From positions 1 to 64,000 of the forward strand of contig CAKZON010000110.1 in the NCBI GenBank assembly GCA_937136425.1: a DNA stretch of 64,000 bases, in the 5' to 3' direction. Position numbers and translations under genes: made by a program. Positions within the stretch are counted from its first letter, which is position 1. Each line of letters begins with the position of its first letter. The notes below the pieces were generated by a model. That model saw nothing but the letters and a program-made list of their open reading frames with translations, made no database searches and was not told where the DNA came from. This DNA comes from an uncultured Crocinitomix sp. (GTDB lineage Bacteria; Bacteroidota; Bacteroidia; Flavobacteriales_D; Crocinitomicaceae). Shown here in pieces: positions 34,020 to 42,180 of the stretch.

Positions 34020-36335
34020 ATGAAAAAATCATTAATATTATTAATGGGGTTGTTTTTTACAATCCTGATATCTTCCAATGCAGTTGGGCAAGAGTCAAAA
34101 ACTATTCAAATTTTAGATCAATCAACAAATACTCCAATTCCTGGCGTAAAATTAATTTCGAAAAATAAAACTTCGCAGGGCCTTACAAACCTTGATGGCG
34201 CTATTACTTTAACGGGCTTGCAATTAAAAGATTCTATAGTTATTAGTAGCACTGGATATGAACCGTTAACTATTGCAGTAAAAGACTTAACAGCTACCAT
34301 TCATTTGCAACAATCCTCAATTTATCTAAATCAATTAGTTGTAACAGGAACACGAGATGCCATGAAACGTGAAGATTTACCAATGGCAATTACAACAATT
34401 GGTGCAGAACTAATTGACAATACTAAAGCTACAAGTACAGATCAGCTTTTAAATAAAACACCTGGTGTTTACATGGTTGATTTGGGTAATGAACAACACT
34501 CAATGGCCATTCGGCAACCGCTTTCCTATAAATCATTATTTCTTTATTTAGAAGACGGGCTACCAATTAGAACTACCGGGGTATTTAACCATAATGCTTT
34601 ATTAGAAATGAATATGGCATCTTTTCAGAAAATAGAGATTATTAGAGGTCCTTCTTCTTCATTATACGGTAGTGAAGCTATTGGCGGAGCTGTAAATTTT
34701 ATCACTTTAGATCCTTCTGTTTCTTTAAAAGCAAAAGCCGCGCTAAATATTGACAATTTAGGACTAAAAAGGGCCGATATTCTTTTTACTGACACTTATG
34801 GAAAAGTGGGTATTGTATTTTCAAGCAACTATGCGTTCCGCACCAATGGATATCGTGAACATAGTGACTATGAAAAACTAGCAACATCTTTGAAGGTAAA
34901 TTATAAAATTAACGAAAAAGCATTTTGGAGTAATAGTATGACTTATGTGGACTACCGAGCTGATATGACTGGAAGTTTAGATAGTAATGATTTTGTTGCG
35001 TCACAATTTAACTCTGTACAACGCTTTACCGATCGTGAAGTTAATTCACTAAGAGTAAAATCGAGCTTAAATTACTTTTGGAATAAGAAGAGTAAAACAT
35101 CTTTCAATGCATTTTTTAGGGACAATTCAATAAAACAAAACCCATCATACAGAATTAAAGATGATTATTCTCCTTGGGGAAATCCTGACGGAGACAAAAA
35201 TCTTGCACATTCTGAAAAAAATGACAACTCATTTAACAGCTACGGTTTAATCTTGCATCACCATCAAAAAATGGATTGGTTAAACTCAAGCATTACTGGT
35301 GGATTGAGTTTGGATTATAGCCCAAGCAGCTATCATGCGAACTATATTTCTGTTTATAAATCAGACGAAAAGATTTATGAGTCATACACTAACACCGATT
35401 CTGTATTAACCAATTATAGCACTAAATTATTAAATGCTGCTGGGTACGCTCAATATGAAATTAGTCCTATTAAACGTCTGAAAATAACGGCTGCAATTCG
35501 TTTTGATTACTTCAACTATAATTACGATAATGATTTAGATTCTTTAGCTTTTTCAGGAGCTCCAGATGAAATTAATATGTTTAATTCTATTACACCAAAG
35601 GTTGGATTCAATTATAAATTGAAAAACGGTAATGGGATTTATGGTAATTATAGCCAAGGATTTGTTCCTCCGCAAGTAGGAGAACTTTATAGAGGAGTTT
35701 CAGTCCCAACATTAGAGCCTTCTGTTTTCACAAACATTGAACTAGGGTCTTGGATTAGCTTCTGGAAGAAAAAAGCATCATTAGATATTGCCATCTACCG
35801 CCTTGAAGGGTTAAACGAAATCATTTCTGTGCAGCAATTAAGTGGAGAGTATGTGAATGAAAATGCAGGTAAAACAATCCACCAAGGAATTGAATATGGT
35901 TTAAATGTTAGCCCTATTAACGGTTTAATAATTCGTTTAAGTGGAACCAATGCTGACCATCAATTTTCTGATTATATCGAAAAAGGTGAAGATTTTTCAG
36001 GAATGAAAATGCCACGTGCCTCAAATTGGATTGCAAATGGTGAGATTACATATAAACCAAAGTTTTTGAAAGGCTTTAGAATTGGAGCAGAATGGCAACA
36101 TATGAGCCCTTATTATTTAGATCAAGCCAATACGGTAAGTTATGATGGGTTTGACATTTTACACCTTCGTTTAGGTTATAAATTTAAGCAATTTGAAACA
36201 TGGTGCAACATCATGAACATAACAGATGAAACATATGCAACAAACGCATCTAAGTCAGCTTGGGGACAATCATATTCTCCTGGAAACCCGAGAACGTTCA
36301 GTGTAGGAATAGCCTATACGTTTAACCAACAATAA
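34020..36335 (+). CDS. TonB-dependent receptor (771 aa)
   Basis: It has a signal peptide (residues 1-23, SSNAVGQ) and an N-terminal carboxypeptidase-regulatory-like domain (about 27-105). The plug follows (LNQLVVTGTRDAMKREDLPMAITTIG..LLNKTPGVYMVD..IEIIRGPSSSLYGSEAIGGAVNFIT) and a ~550-residue barrel ending in the typical aromatic strand (RTFSVGIAYTFNQQ). Neighbours (a Cys-motif protein and a PepSY membrane protein) point to import of a metal or metal-chelate, for example a ferric siderophore or copper; the ligand cannot be told from sequence. Possibly co-transcribed from the promoter at 33473. Confidence 0.92.
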   Translation: MKKSLILLMGLFFTILISSNAVGQESKTIQILDQSTNTPIPGVKLISKNKTSQGLTNLDGAITLTGLQLKDSIVISSTGYEPLTIAVKDLTATIHLQQSSIYLNQLVVTGTRDAMKREDLPMAITTIGAELIDNTKATSTDQLLNKTPGVYMVDLGNEQHSMAIRQPLSYKSLFLYLEDGLPIRTTGVFNHNALLEMNMASFQKIEIIRGPSSSLYGSEAIGGAVNFITLDPSVSLKAKAALNIDNLGLKRADILFTDTYGKVGIVFSSNYAFRTNGYREHSDYEKLATSLKVNYKINEKAFWSNSMTYVDYRADMTGSLDSNDFVASQFNSVQRFTDREVNSLRVKSSLNYFWNKKSKTSFNAFFRDNSIKQNPSYRIKDDYSPWGNPDGDKNLAHSEKNDNSFNSYGLILHHHQKMDWLNSSITGGLSLDYSPSSYHANYISVYKSDEKIYESYTNTDSVLTNYSTKLLNAAGYAQYEISPIKRLKITAAIRFDYFNYNYDNDLDSLAFSGAPDEINMFNSITPKVGFNYKLKNGNGIYGNYSQGFVPPQVGELYRGVSVPTLEPSVFTNIELGSWISFWKKKASLDIAIYRLEGLNEIISVQQLSGEYVNENAGKTIHQGIEYGLNVSPINGLIIRLSGTNADHQFSDYIEKGEDFSGMKMPRASNWIANGEITYKPKFLKGFRIGAEWQHMSPYYLDQANTVSYDGFDILHLRLGYKFKQFETWCNIMNITDETYATNASKSAWGQSYSPGNPRTFSVGIAYTFNQQ

Positions 36336-36350
36336 TAGTTCATTTATTTA

Positions 36351-36381
36351 TGCGGTCCATTTCCTATGGATCGCACTTTTT
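36351..36381 (+). terminator. Hairpin between receptor and PepSY genes
   Basis: A 10-bp stem (36351-36360 with 36366-36375, one G-U) and five-T tail. It lies 15 bases after the receptor's stop and only 10 bases before the next ATG. It probably attenuates read-through, giving less of the PepSY protein than of the receptor. Confidence 0.75.
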
Positions 36382-36390
36382 CTAATTAAA

Positions 36391-37815
36391 ATGAAAGCAA
36401 AATTATATAAGATTCATAGAGTGTTGAGTCTCGTTATTTTCGTTCCAGTTATTTTATGGTCATTAAGCGGCATTTTACATCCCATAATGGCTAATTGGTT
36501 CAGAGTTTCTCCTGCACAAAAAACAGGAATAACAGAAACACACTTAGCAGACAGTTCTCGTATTGCAATACAAGACTTATGCTTACAAAACAACATTAAT
36601 CAGGCTGAAAATATTGGGTTAACTTATTTAGATCAAGAAGAGGTCTATCAAATTAAGCAAAATGGAATAATCTCTTATTACGCTACACATTCTGGAAATG
36701 AAATTGAAAATGGAGATGAGCTATTTGCCATTAAATTGGCAAGGCATTATAGTGGTGATAACGAAGCTCCAATTTCTAGCATTGAAAAAATAAAAACATA
36801 TACTGATGAATACAAAATAATTAATCGGCATTTACCAGTTTACAAGGTATCTCTTGACAGAAGTGATGGTTTAGAAGTTTATGTTCATACGGAATCTGGC
36901 GGATTAGGAACTATAAGCAACAATTCTCGCAATGTGTTTTTGTGGTGTTTTTCCATGTTTCATAATTGGAATTTCTTAGGATCAAATCAAACATTTAAAT
37001 CAACAATTATTTTACTCTTTTCCATTTTAGTTTTTTTTAATGGAATTTTAGGATTGGTGATTTATTGGAAGAATAGAAAAGCCTTTAGACTGCAGAAAAA
37101 AAGTAACGATAAATTAAAACCCAGAAAAAGACACCGAAAGTTTAGTCTATATGCCTCCATATTTTTACTCGCATTTTCTTTTAGCGGAGGCTATCATACC
37201 ATCCAAAAATTTGATTATGTTTTATTAAACAACCTTGCTCCCCAAACAAGTTATAATATTAATGAATACAACTTTTCAATTGATGAAATTATAAATGATT
37301 GCGGCCCTATTGCTAAATTATCTCTTGCCGAACTTAACAATGATCCTTATTTAAGAGTAAAAGACACAAGTGCTACAAATCAGTTTGCCTACTATAACCT
37401 CAACTCTAAAATGTGGTTAGAAAATGGAGATGAAAAATATGCCATTGAAAGAACCTTAGAACTTTCTGGGTTTAATGAAGATGATGTAAAATCGACTGAA
37501 TTCATTACACACTACACGAAAGCATATGGTTTTATAAATAAACGTCTTCCTGTTTATGCTGTAAATCTAAATTCAGACGATAATTTGACGTATTATATTG
37601 AAACATCTACTGGAATTCCAGGCGCCGTGCAATCTGATGGCGGCAAATTAGAAGTACTTAGTTTTCTATTCCTACATAAATACCATTTCCTAGATTTTAT
37701 GGGAAAAGGCTGGCGCGATTTAATCAGTTCAATAGCGTCGTTTAGTCTTGTCATTATTTCATTAACCGGATTTATTATTTGGCTAAGAGCAAACAGACGG
37801 AAAAAGATTAAATAG
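36391..37815 (+). CDS. PepSY-associated membrane protein (474 aa)
   Basis: Four membrane helices are visible: MKAKLYKIHRVLSLVIFVPVILWSLSGILHPI (about 10-32), about 205-226 (LLFSILVFFNGILGLVIYW), 248-266 (SIFLLAFSFSGGYHTI) and 447-465 (SFSLVIISLTGFIIWL). The opening KIHRVLSL..SGILHP matches the PepSY_TM domain of inner-membrane proteins that reduce or release iron from imported siderophores. Large periplasmic PepSY-like loops lie between the helices. The two halves look similar (HRVLS...SG, loops ending NRHLPVYKVSLD and NKRLPVYAVNLN), suggesting internal duplication. It follows the TonB receptor in a metal-uptake operon. Confidence 0.85.
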   Translation: MKAKLYKIHRVLSLVIFVPVILWSLSGILHPIMANWFRVSPAQKTGITETHLADSSRIAIQDLCLQNNINQAENIGLTYLDQEEVYQIKQNGIISYYATHSGNEIENGDELFAIKLARHYSGDNEAPISSIEKIKTYTDEYKIINRHLPVYKVSLDRSDGLEVYVHTESGGLGTISNNSRNVFLWCFSMFHNWNFLGSNQTFKSTIILLFSILVFFNGILGLVIYWKNRKAFRLQKKSNDKLKPRKRHRKFSLYASIFLLAFSFSGGYHTIQKFDYVLLNNLAPQTSYNINEYNFSIDEIINDCGPIAKLSLAELNNDPYLRVKDTSATNQFAYYNLNSKMWLENGDEKYAIERTLELSGFNEDDVKSTEFITHYTKAYGFINKRLPVYAVNLNSDDNLTYYIETSTGIPGAVQSDGGKLEVLSFLFLHKYHFLDFMGKGWRDLISSIASFSLVIISLTGFIIWLRANRRKKIK

Positions 37816-37830
37816 GCTAAGGAAAATGAA

Positions 37831-37866
37831 AGCCGCTAAACAATTTAGTTTGGCGGCTATTTATTT
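37831..37866 (+). terminator. Terminator after the PepSY gene
   Basis: An 11-bp stem (AGCCGCTAAAC, 37831-37841, with GTTTGGCGGCT, 37848-37858, one G-U) and a T-rich tail. It lies between convergent genes. Confidence 0.75.
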
Positions 37867-37895
37867 GGCATTTAATAAAAACATTAGCCTCACAA

Positions 37896-38561
37896 TTAAT
37901 AACGTAATGGTATTTGAACAATCTTATGCTGCAGTGCTAACACCACTAATCCTGCAACATTTTTGCAGTTCAGTTTCGAAAGTAAATTATTGCGGTGCCC
38001 ATCCACAGTTCGTGGACTAATAAAAAGTTTTTCAGCAATTTCAGGAGCCGTATATTGCTCGCAAATTAGTTGTAAAATTTCTTTTTCTCGTGCAGTTAAA
38101 TCAAACTCAAAATTTGCTTTGGCCTTTGTTTTAGAAATTATATTTTCACGAATCATTCCTAAAACATCATTATTATAGTAAAATCCCTTTTCATAAACGG
38201 CCTTAATTGTTTCTGCAACCTCTGTAGGTTGCGAATTTTTAGGTAAATATGCTACAGCTGATAATTCAATCATATTGATGACAAAAGCGCGGCTGAAATG
38301 TGTAGAAAGTACAATGATTTTAATTTCATTAAACTCCTTTTGAACAACCTTTGCTACTTCAATACCATTCATTTCTGGCATTTTAAGGTCTAACAACAAA
38401 ATATCAGGCAGCTCATTTGCAGCCCTTAGTTGCTCAATTAAATGAACACCGTGTTCAGCTTCAATCTCTACGTTAAATTCTTGGTAGGCGTTTAAAATCA
38501 ACTTCATTCCTTTTCGAAATAAGGCCTCATCATCTGCTATTGCAATTTTAATTATTTTCAT
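37896..38561 (-). CDS. LuxR/NarL-family response regulator
   Basis: The receiver domain starts IKIAIADDEALFRKGM and has phospho-Asp in ILLLDLKMPEMNG and the conserved Lys in YLPKNSQ. The LuxR DNA-binding domain is LTAREKEILQLICEQYTAPEIAEKLFISPRTVDGHRNNLLSKLNC. It is last in an apparent four-gene minus-strand unit (40574 to 37896), 23 bases after the histidine kinase, so they form a two-component system. Adjacent AidA-like and metal-uptake genes are candidate targets by position only. Confidence 0.9.
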   Translation of the reverse strand: MKIIKIAIADDEALFRKGMKLILNAYQEFNVEIEAEHGVHLIEQLRAANELPDILLLDLKMPEMNGIEVAKVVQKEFNEIKIIVLSTHFSRAFVINMIELSAVAYLPKNSQPTEVAETIKAVYEKGFYYNNDVLGMIRENIISKTKAKANFEFDLTAREKEILQLICEQYTAPEIAEKLFISPRTVDGHRNNLLSKLNCKNVAGLVVLALQHKIVQIPLRY

Positions 38562-38584
38562 TTTGGGATTTTTTTGTGATCAGC

Positions 38585-39382
38585 TTATACGGTCCATTCA
38601 ATCTTCATTTCGAACCCGTTGCCTTGACTTGACTCATATTCATACTGCGCATTAATCATATTTAATCTACTTTCCATATTCTTCATTCCTAGCCCTTTTT
38701 TATTGGTTAATGATTCTACTTCAAAACCTTCACCATTATCTTTATAAGATAATTTGCATCCAATATTTTGTTTCCAAAATTGAATTTGAATTTTTGTAGC
38801 CTTACCATGTCGTATTGAATTATTTACCAACTCTTGCAGCACACGATAAATGTTAAGCTCGGTCAATTTGTCGATATCTTGATCTTCATCAGTCTCAAGG
38901 TTAAAATCAATTTCAACACTATTGGTTTGATTAAAGTTATGTTGTAGCTCTATAATTGCCTCTACCAATCCAAACTCCTCAAGCGTTGGCGGAAGCAATT
39001 CATGCGATATTCGCCGAGTAGAATCAATTGTATGGTTAATAATTGTTGCAATTTCGGTTGTTATTTCTTTTACGTCTTCATTTTCTTTTACTTGCTCTTC
39101 TAACCTAAAAGTATTGAGCAAAATAATATTGAGCTTTGATCCAATTTCGTCATGTAAATCTTTGGCAATCCTTTTTCGCTCGGCTTCTTGTGTTAAAATT
39201 GTACTATGCAAAAGGTTTTGTTGATGCTCAAAAGCCAATTTTTGCTTATCCATTTGCTCTTTCAATATTTTTTTTTGCGAATAGTTGGCAAAAATGATAA
39301 ATGCAAGCGCAAAGGCCAACATGATTAAACTCCCTATTGTCATCATATTGACTATGTTGTTTTCTTGTAATACAACCTCCAT
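38585..39382 (-). CDS. Sensor histidine kinase with one N-terminal helix (HisKA_3)
   Basis: I chose the start MEVVLQENNIVNMMTIGSLIMLAF (39382), which overlaps the membrane protein gene by 31 bases; a start at 39346 avoids overlap, and the frame is open to 39439. A single transmembrane helix near the start is followed by a coiled coil, a phospho-acceptor His in RIAKDLHDEIGSKLN, and an HATPase domain (ELVNNSIRHGKA, KDNGEGF, KGLGMKNM). With no large sensor domain of its own, it probably senses through the upstream membrane protein. Confidence 0.88.
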   Translation of the reverse strand: MEVVLQENNIVNMMTIGSLIMLAFALAFIIFANYSQKKILKEQMDKQKLAFEHQQNLLHSTILTQEAERKRIAKDLHDEIGSKLNIILLNTFRLEEQVKENEDVKEITTEIATIINHTIDSTRRISHELLPPTLEEFGLVEAIIELQHNFNQTNSVEIDFNLETDEDQDIDKLTELNIYRVLQELVNNSIRHGKATKIQIQFWKQNIGCKLSYKDNGEGFEVESLTNKKGLGMKNMESRLNMINAQYEYESSQGNGFEMKIEWTV

Positions 39383-40020
39383 AATGCGTATAAAATCAAA
39401 AGATGAAATATGATATTTAGCAATGAATTGAAAATCCAAAACAGAATATTTGAGTTTTCACTTTCAAAAGAAATCCCGTTAAACATAAAGATAAATAAAC
39501 TACCTGAATAATAAGTAATTACAGCTGAATTCACAAGTCTAAGACTTTTAGAGGTTGAAGGAGATAGTGTTGGGTCCTCAACTAGGTTATAAAAATAAAC
39601 CACCGCGTATCCTATTATTGAAATTTGAACAAATGTTTTAGCAATGGTATTAAAATCAAAAATCGATTGTAGAAAAATTGAATTCAAAACAATGAGTACT
39701 GAACCTCCAATAACGAAATACCAATAAATGCTTTGAAAAGCACTAGGCTTAAGAATTATGCTTTTATAAAAATAGGAGAACAATATAAATTCAGCTAATA
39801 CATAAATGTGTAAAAGGGGTAGATTATTCATTCCCATTTTAATAAAAACAAGTGCCAGTATCTCAATTGTAAAATTCATTAATAAAAAAATGAACAGCCG
39901 CTTAAATGGGCCATCCATTTTTTTGAAATTCACGATACAAAATAAAACATTGATACACACGCATAGCAAGGCCGCATTTGCAGCATATAAGTTAAGTGTA
40001 TTCAACATACTATTTTCCAT
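39352..40020 (-). CDS. Seven-helix membrane protein, sensor-like
   Basis: The 222-residue product has about seven hydrophobic segments (roughly 13-31, 42-60, 66-86, 100-117, 128-145, 165-182, 192-215) and short loops. No transporter motif is visible. Its coding end overlaps the kinase start, so the two are translationally coupled, and it may be the membrane sensor of that kinase. A seven-helix partner for a small one-helix kinase is a common arrangement; the ligand is unknown. It lies 35 bases downstream of the 172-aa gene. Confidence 0.75.
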   Translation of the reverse strand: MENSMLNTLNLYAANAALLCVCINVLFCIVNFKKMDGPFKRLFIFLLMNFTIEILALVFIKMGMNNLPLLHIYVLAEFILFSYFYKSIILKPSAFQSIYWYFVIGGSVLIVLNSIFLQSIFDFNTIAKTFVQISIIGYAVVYFYNLVEDPTLSPSTSKSLRLVNSAVITYYSGSLFIFMFNGISFESENSNILFWIFNSLLNIIFHLLILYALWRLYYKKTT

Positions 40021-40055
40021 AGTTTGTTTTATCTATTATTAGATGTAATTAAGAT

Positions 40056-40574
40056 TTAAAAATTTGTTCCTATCCAACTTGGGCAAGAATTTGGACAAGG
40101 GCGCGTAAAGTCAAAAAATTGCCATTCCTCTACCCCATTTTCATCTTGACCTTCAAGGGCAAAAATCATTTCCGTACTATCATTAGACATTAACCCCATC
40201 ATTATCCATATTTCGCTATTATCTTGGGCTTGTGCAGTTGCGATAATGTTTTTTAATTCACAGATAGTAGTACCAACGCCATAAATTAAATTTTTGTCTT
40301 TATTCGGATACAGATGTGGCGCCTTTACGTCTAGCACCTTCTTTACTCCATTAATATAGTTATGATAATCGGTTATATATTGCATAGCATCTGCAGAGTC
40401 GATTTCATAAGATTCTCCTCCACGATTTCCAATAGAAAAACATGAATCTTCAAAATACTCTAACTCAGTATTTCGTTCGCCTCCATTGAAAGAGGATTGA
40501 TTAACAGTAATGGAAGTAGCGAGTATAAATATCGCTCCAAAAATCATGATTAATTTAAGTTTGTTAATTTTCAT
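40056..40574 (-). CDS. Small exported protein (172 aa) in kinase operon
   Basis: The N-terminus (MKINKLKLIMIFGAIFILATSITVNQ) is a signal peptide or anchor. The remaining part has four Cys (DSCFSIG, TTICELK, PCPNSCPSW), likely disulfides in the periplasm. Its Gly/Asp-rich DNS/TEM tracts and repeated aromatic residues give no family. It precedes the membrane sensor, kinase and regulator, so it may be the ligand-binding partner; this is a guess from position. Confidence 0.65.
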   Translation of the reverse strand: MKINKLKLIMIFGAIFILATSITVNQSSFNGGERNTELEYFEDSCFSIGNRGGESYEIDSADAMQYITDYHNYINGVKKVLDVKAPHLYPNKDKNLIYGVGTTICELKNIIATAQAQDNSEIWIMMGLMSNDSTEMIFALEGQDENGVEEWQFFDFTRPCPNSCPSWIGTNF

Positions 40575-41004
40575 AATAGTAGTGTTTAGGTTTTTTATGT
40601 TTTCATAAATTAAACTAATAAAAACGGAGTTTCCTTCCTTTCAGAATCAAAACAGGTAGAATTACCTAGACATTCGAGTTGATTTACAGTTAGAATATTG
40701 CAAGACCTTTAATTAGCTGCTGTTGAATTCAATTACTTCCTTCCCATTTCTATTAATAAGAGCATTCATCCTCTAATAATCAATCAAATCAAATTCCTTT
40801 TTTAACCTCAAAATGCTTCATAGGCATTTCAACCCGATTTAGTCAATTGGGCTTAATTGCTCTTTTAATTGGATAGGTTTCAGCGGATATTTGTACCAGA
40901 ATCAATCATAAATAATTCGATTTAAGTAGCTACTAATAATTTTTGATTCTACAGGCGGAACCCAAAAAGCCATATGAGTAGGGAAAAAATTTAACTTTTA
41001 TATT
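40575..41004. other. Intergenic region between divergent genes
   Basis: A 430-base stretch with no convincing gene. It must hold promoters for the minus-strand signalling operon and the plus-strand AidA-like gene. A motif AAATAATTCGATTTA near 40910-40925 resembles one upstream of the 251-aa gene (about 21568-21582). No exact TAnnTTTG was found. Confidence 0.4.
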
Positions 41005-41406
41005 ATGAGTAAGACAATTCCAATTTTAACAGTAGTAGATGCCACACAATTGGCAAACACAGGTAGTGCAAGCGGTACAGTATGGATGTTTGACAACCAA
41101 GGATACACTGGAGAGCAAGAAGCAACAAATGAATTAATCACAAATTGTACTGATGGTGATATCCTTCAATGGACAATTGTAGCTATTCAATCAGATGTTG
41201 ATATTTCAATTAATCGCTTTAACGGTACTGCTATTAATGACTCAATCATTGATCCTACACTTATTAACGGTATTAACGAACCATATTGGACATCTAGAGT
41301 AGAACTTGCTGCAAATTCAGCAGGTAAATACCAATATGCATTTGATATTGTTATCAATGACACAAGTTACCCGTTCGATCCGTTCTTACAAATCGCTGAT
41401 TCGTAA
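41005..41406 (+). CDS. AidA/PixA-like inclusion-body-family protein (133 aa)
   Basis: The protein fits the AidA/PixA family (small beta-sandwich proteins found in phase-variant Xenorhabdus inclusions and quorum-regulated Burkholderia): an N-terminal strand IPILTVVDATQLAN, a central GDILQWTIVAIQSDVDISINRF, and a C-terminal half with EPYWTSRVELAANSAGKYQYAFDIVINDTSYPFDPFLQI, where the family's YQ-F..SYPFDPF end is seen. No signal peptide. It has its own terminator. Members may bind sugars or form crystalline inclusions. Assignment is moderate because the family is divergent. Confidence 0.72.
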   Translation: MSKTIPILTVVDATQLANTGSASGTVWMFDNQGYTGEQEATNELITNCTDGDILQWTIVAIQSDVDISINRFNGTAINDSIIDPTLINGINEPYWTSRVELAANSAGKYQYAFDIVINDTSYPFDPFLQIADS

Positions 41407-41435
41407 TTGATCGATCAAACAATTAAAGTATAATT

Positions 41436-41473
41436 AAACTCTGTTGCAAGCTTCATGCTCGTAACAGAGTTTT
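41436..41473 (+). terminator. Terminator after AidA-like gene
   Basis: Stem AACTCTGTT/AACAGAGTT (41437-41445 and 41463-41471) with a T-rich tail, 30 bases after the stop. Confidence 0.8.
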
Positions 41474-41490
41474 CTATTTTGAAACTAAGC

Positions 41491-42135
41491 CTATATTTTT
41501 CGAACAGTCTTTGCATAAGCCTCCCCCGTAGTATCAATAATTGCAATAATTTCTTCATTTTCCCGAACCAGTTTTTCAATTAATTTCAAATTACTTGATT
41601 CAACCATCAGTTCGCCATTACCATGCGATACAATCTTTGTTTGCGGAGAATGTTCTGGAGCGTCTGAATTTCGTTTACGTTTATATAGCAGGTAAAAAAA
41701 GATGGCTATTGATACCCCAATTAACCCCACCATTGTGAAAAACGAATAAATCATCACGATTTGAATATCATCTTGAAAGGCGAAAAATGAAACCAAAAAG
41801 CTAATTACAGCAGCTAAAATGGCCAATGAATAATAATGATGTATTCCGTTTCTTTTAAAAGCGTGGTCTGTACAACGATTACAAATAGGCACTTTAATTC
41901 CTTTACCAACCAAATATCGCTTATCCTTAAAAGGGTCAATATGCTTATATTCTGATGTTTTTGCATTACAGCAAATGCAAAACTTTCCAAAATCAACATT
42001 AGGTATTCCTTTAGAACTAGCTTTAAAAATAGCTACCGAAGAAAAATTTTCTGATCTAAAAATCACCCGAAATTTCTGTCCTGGTTCAAGAGAAGGAATA
42101 ACATGTTGCATACTTTTAATTTGACTTGAATACAA
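41491..42135 (-). CDS. Two-helix membrane protein with Cys-rich zinc-ribbon-like N-terminus
   Basis: The N-terminal part has a paired-Cys pattern: FCICCNAKTSE, then ICNRCTD, and a His near GIHHYY, which looks like a zinc ribbon in the cytoplasm. Two transmembrane helices follow (about 92-112 and 118-142; LAILAAVISFLVSFFAF, IYSFFTMVGLIGVSIAIFFYLLY), with a basic linker and a C-terminal 60-residue domain. I recognise no named family. It lies between the AidA-like gene (convergent) and the SpoIIE phosphatase gene, transcribed in the same direction as the latter but 45 bases behind its stop. Confidence 0.68.
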   Translation of the reverse strand: MYSSQIKSMQHVIPSLEPGQKFRVIFRSENFSSVAIFKASSKGIPNVDFGKFCICCNAKTSEYKHIDPFKDKRYLVGKGIKVPICNRCTDHAFKRNGIHHYYSLAILAAVISFLVSFFAFQDDIQIVMIYSFFTMVGLIGVSIAIFFYLLYKRKRNSDAPEHSPQTKIVSHGNGELMVESSNLKLIEKLVRENEEIIAIIDTTGEAYAKTVRKI

Positions 42136-42180
42136 TTTGGAAACAACTACTTAAGACATCTTAACAAACGAAACATTCGT

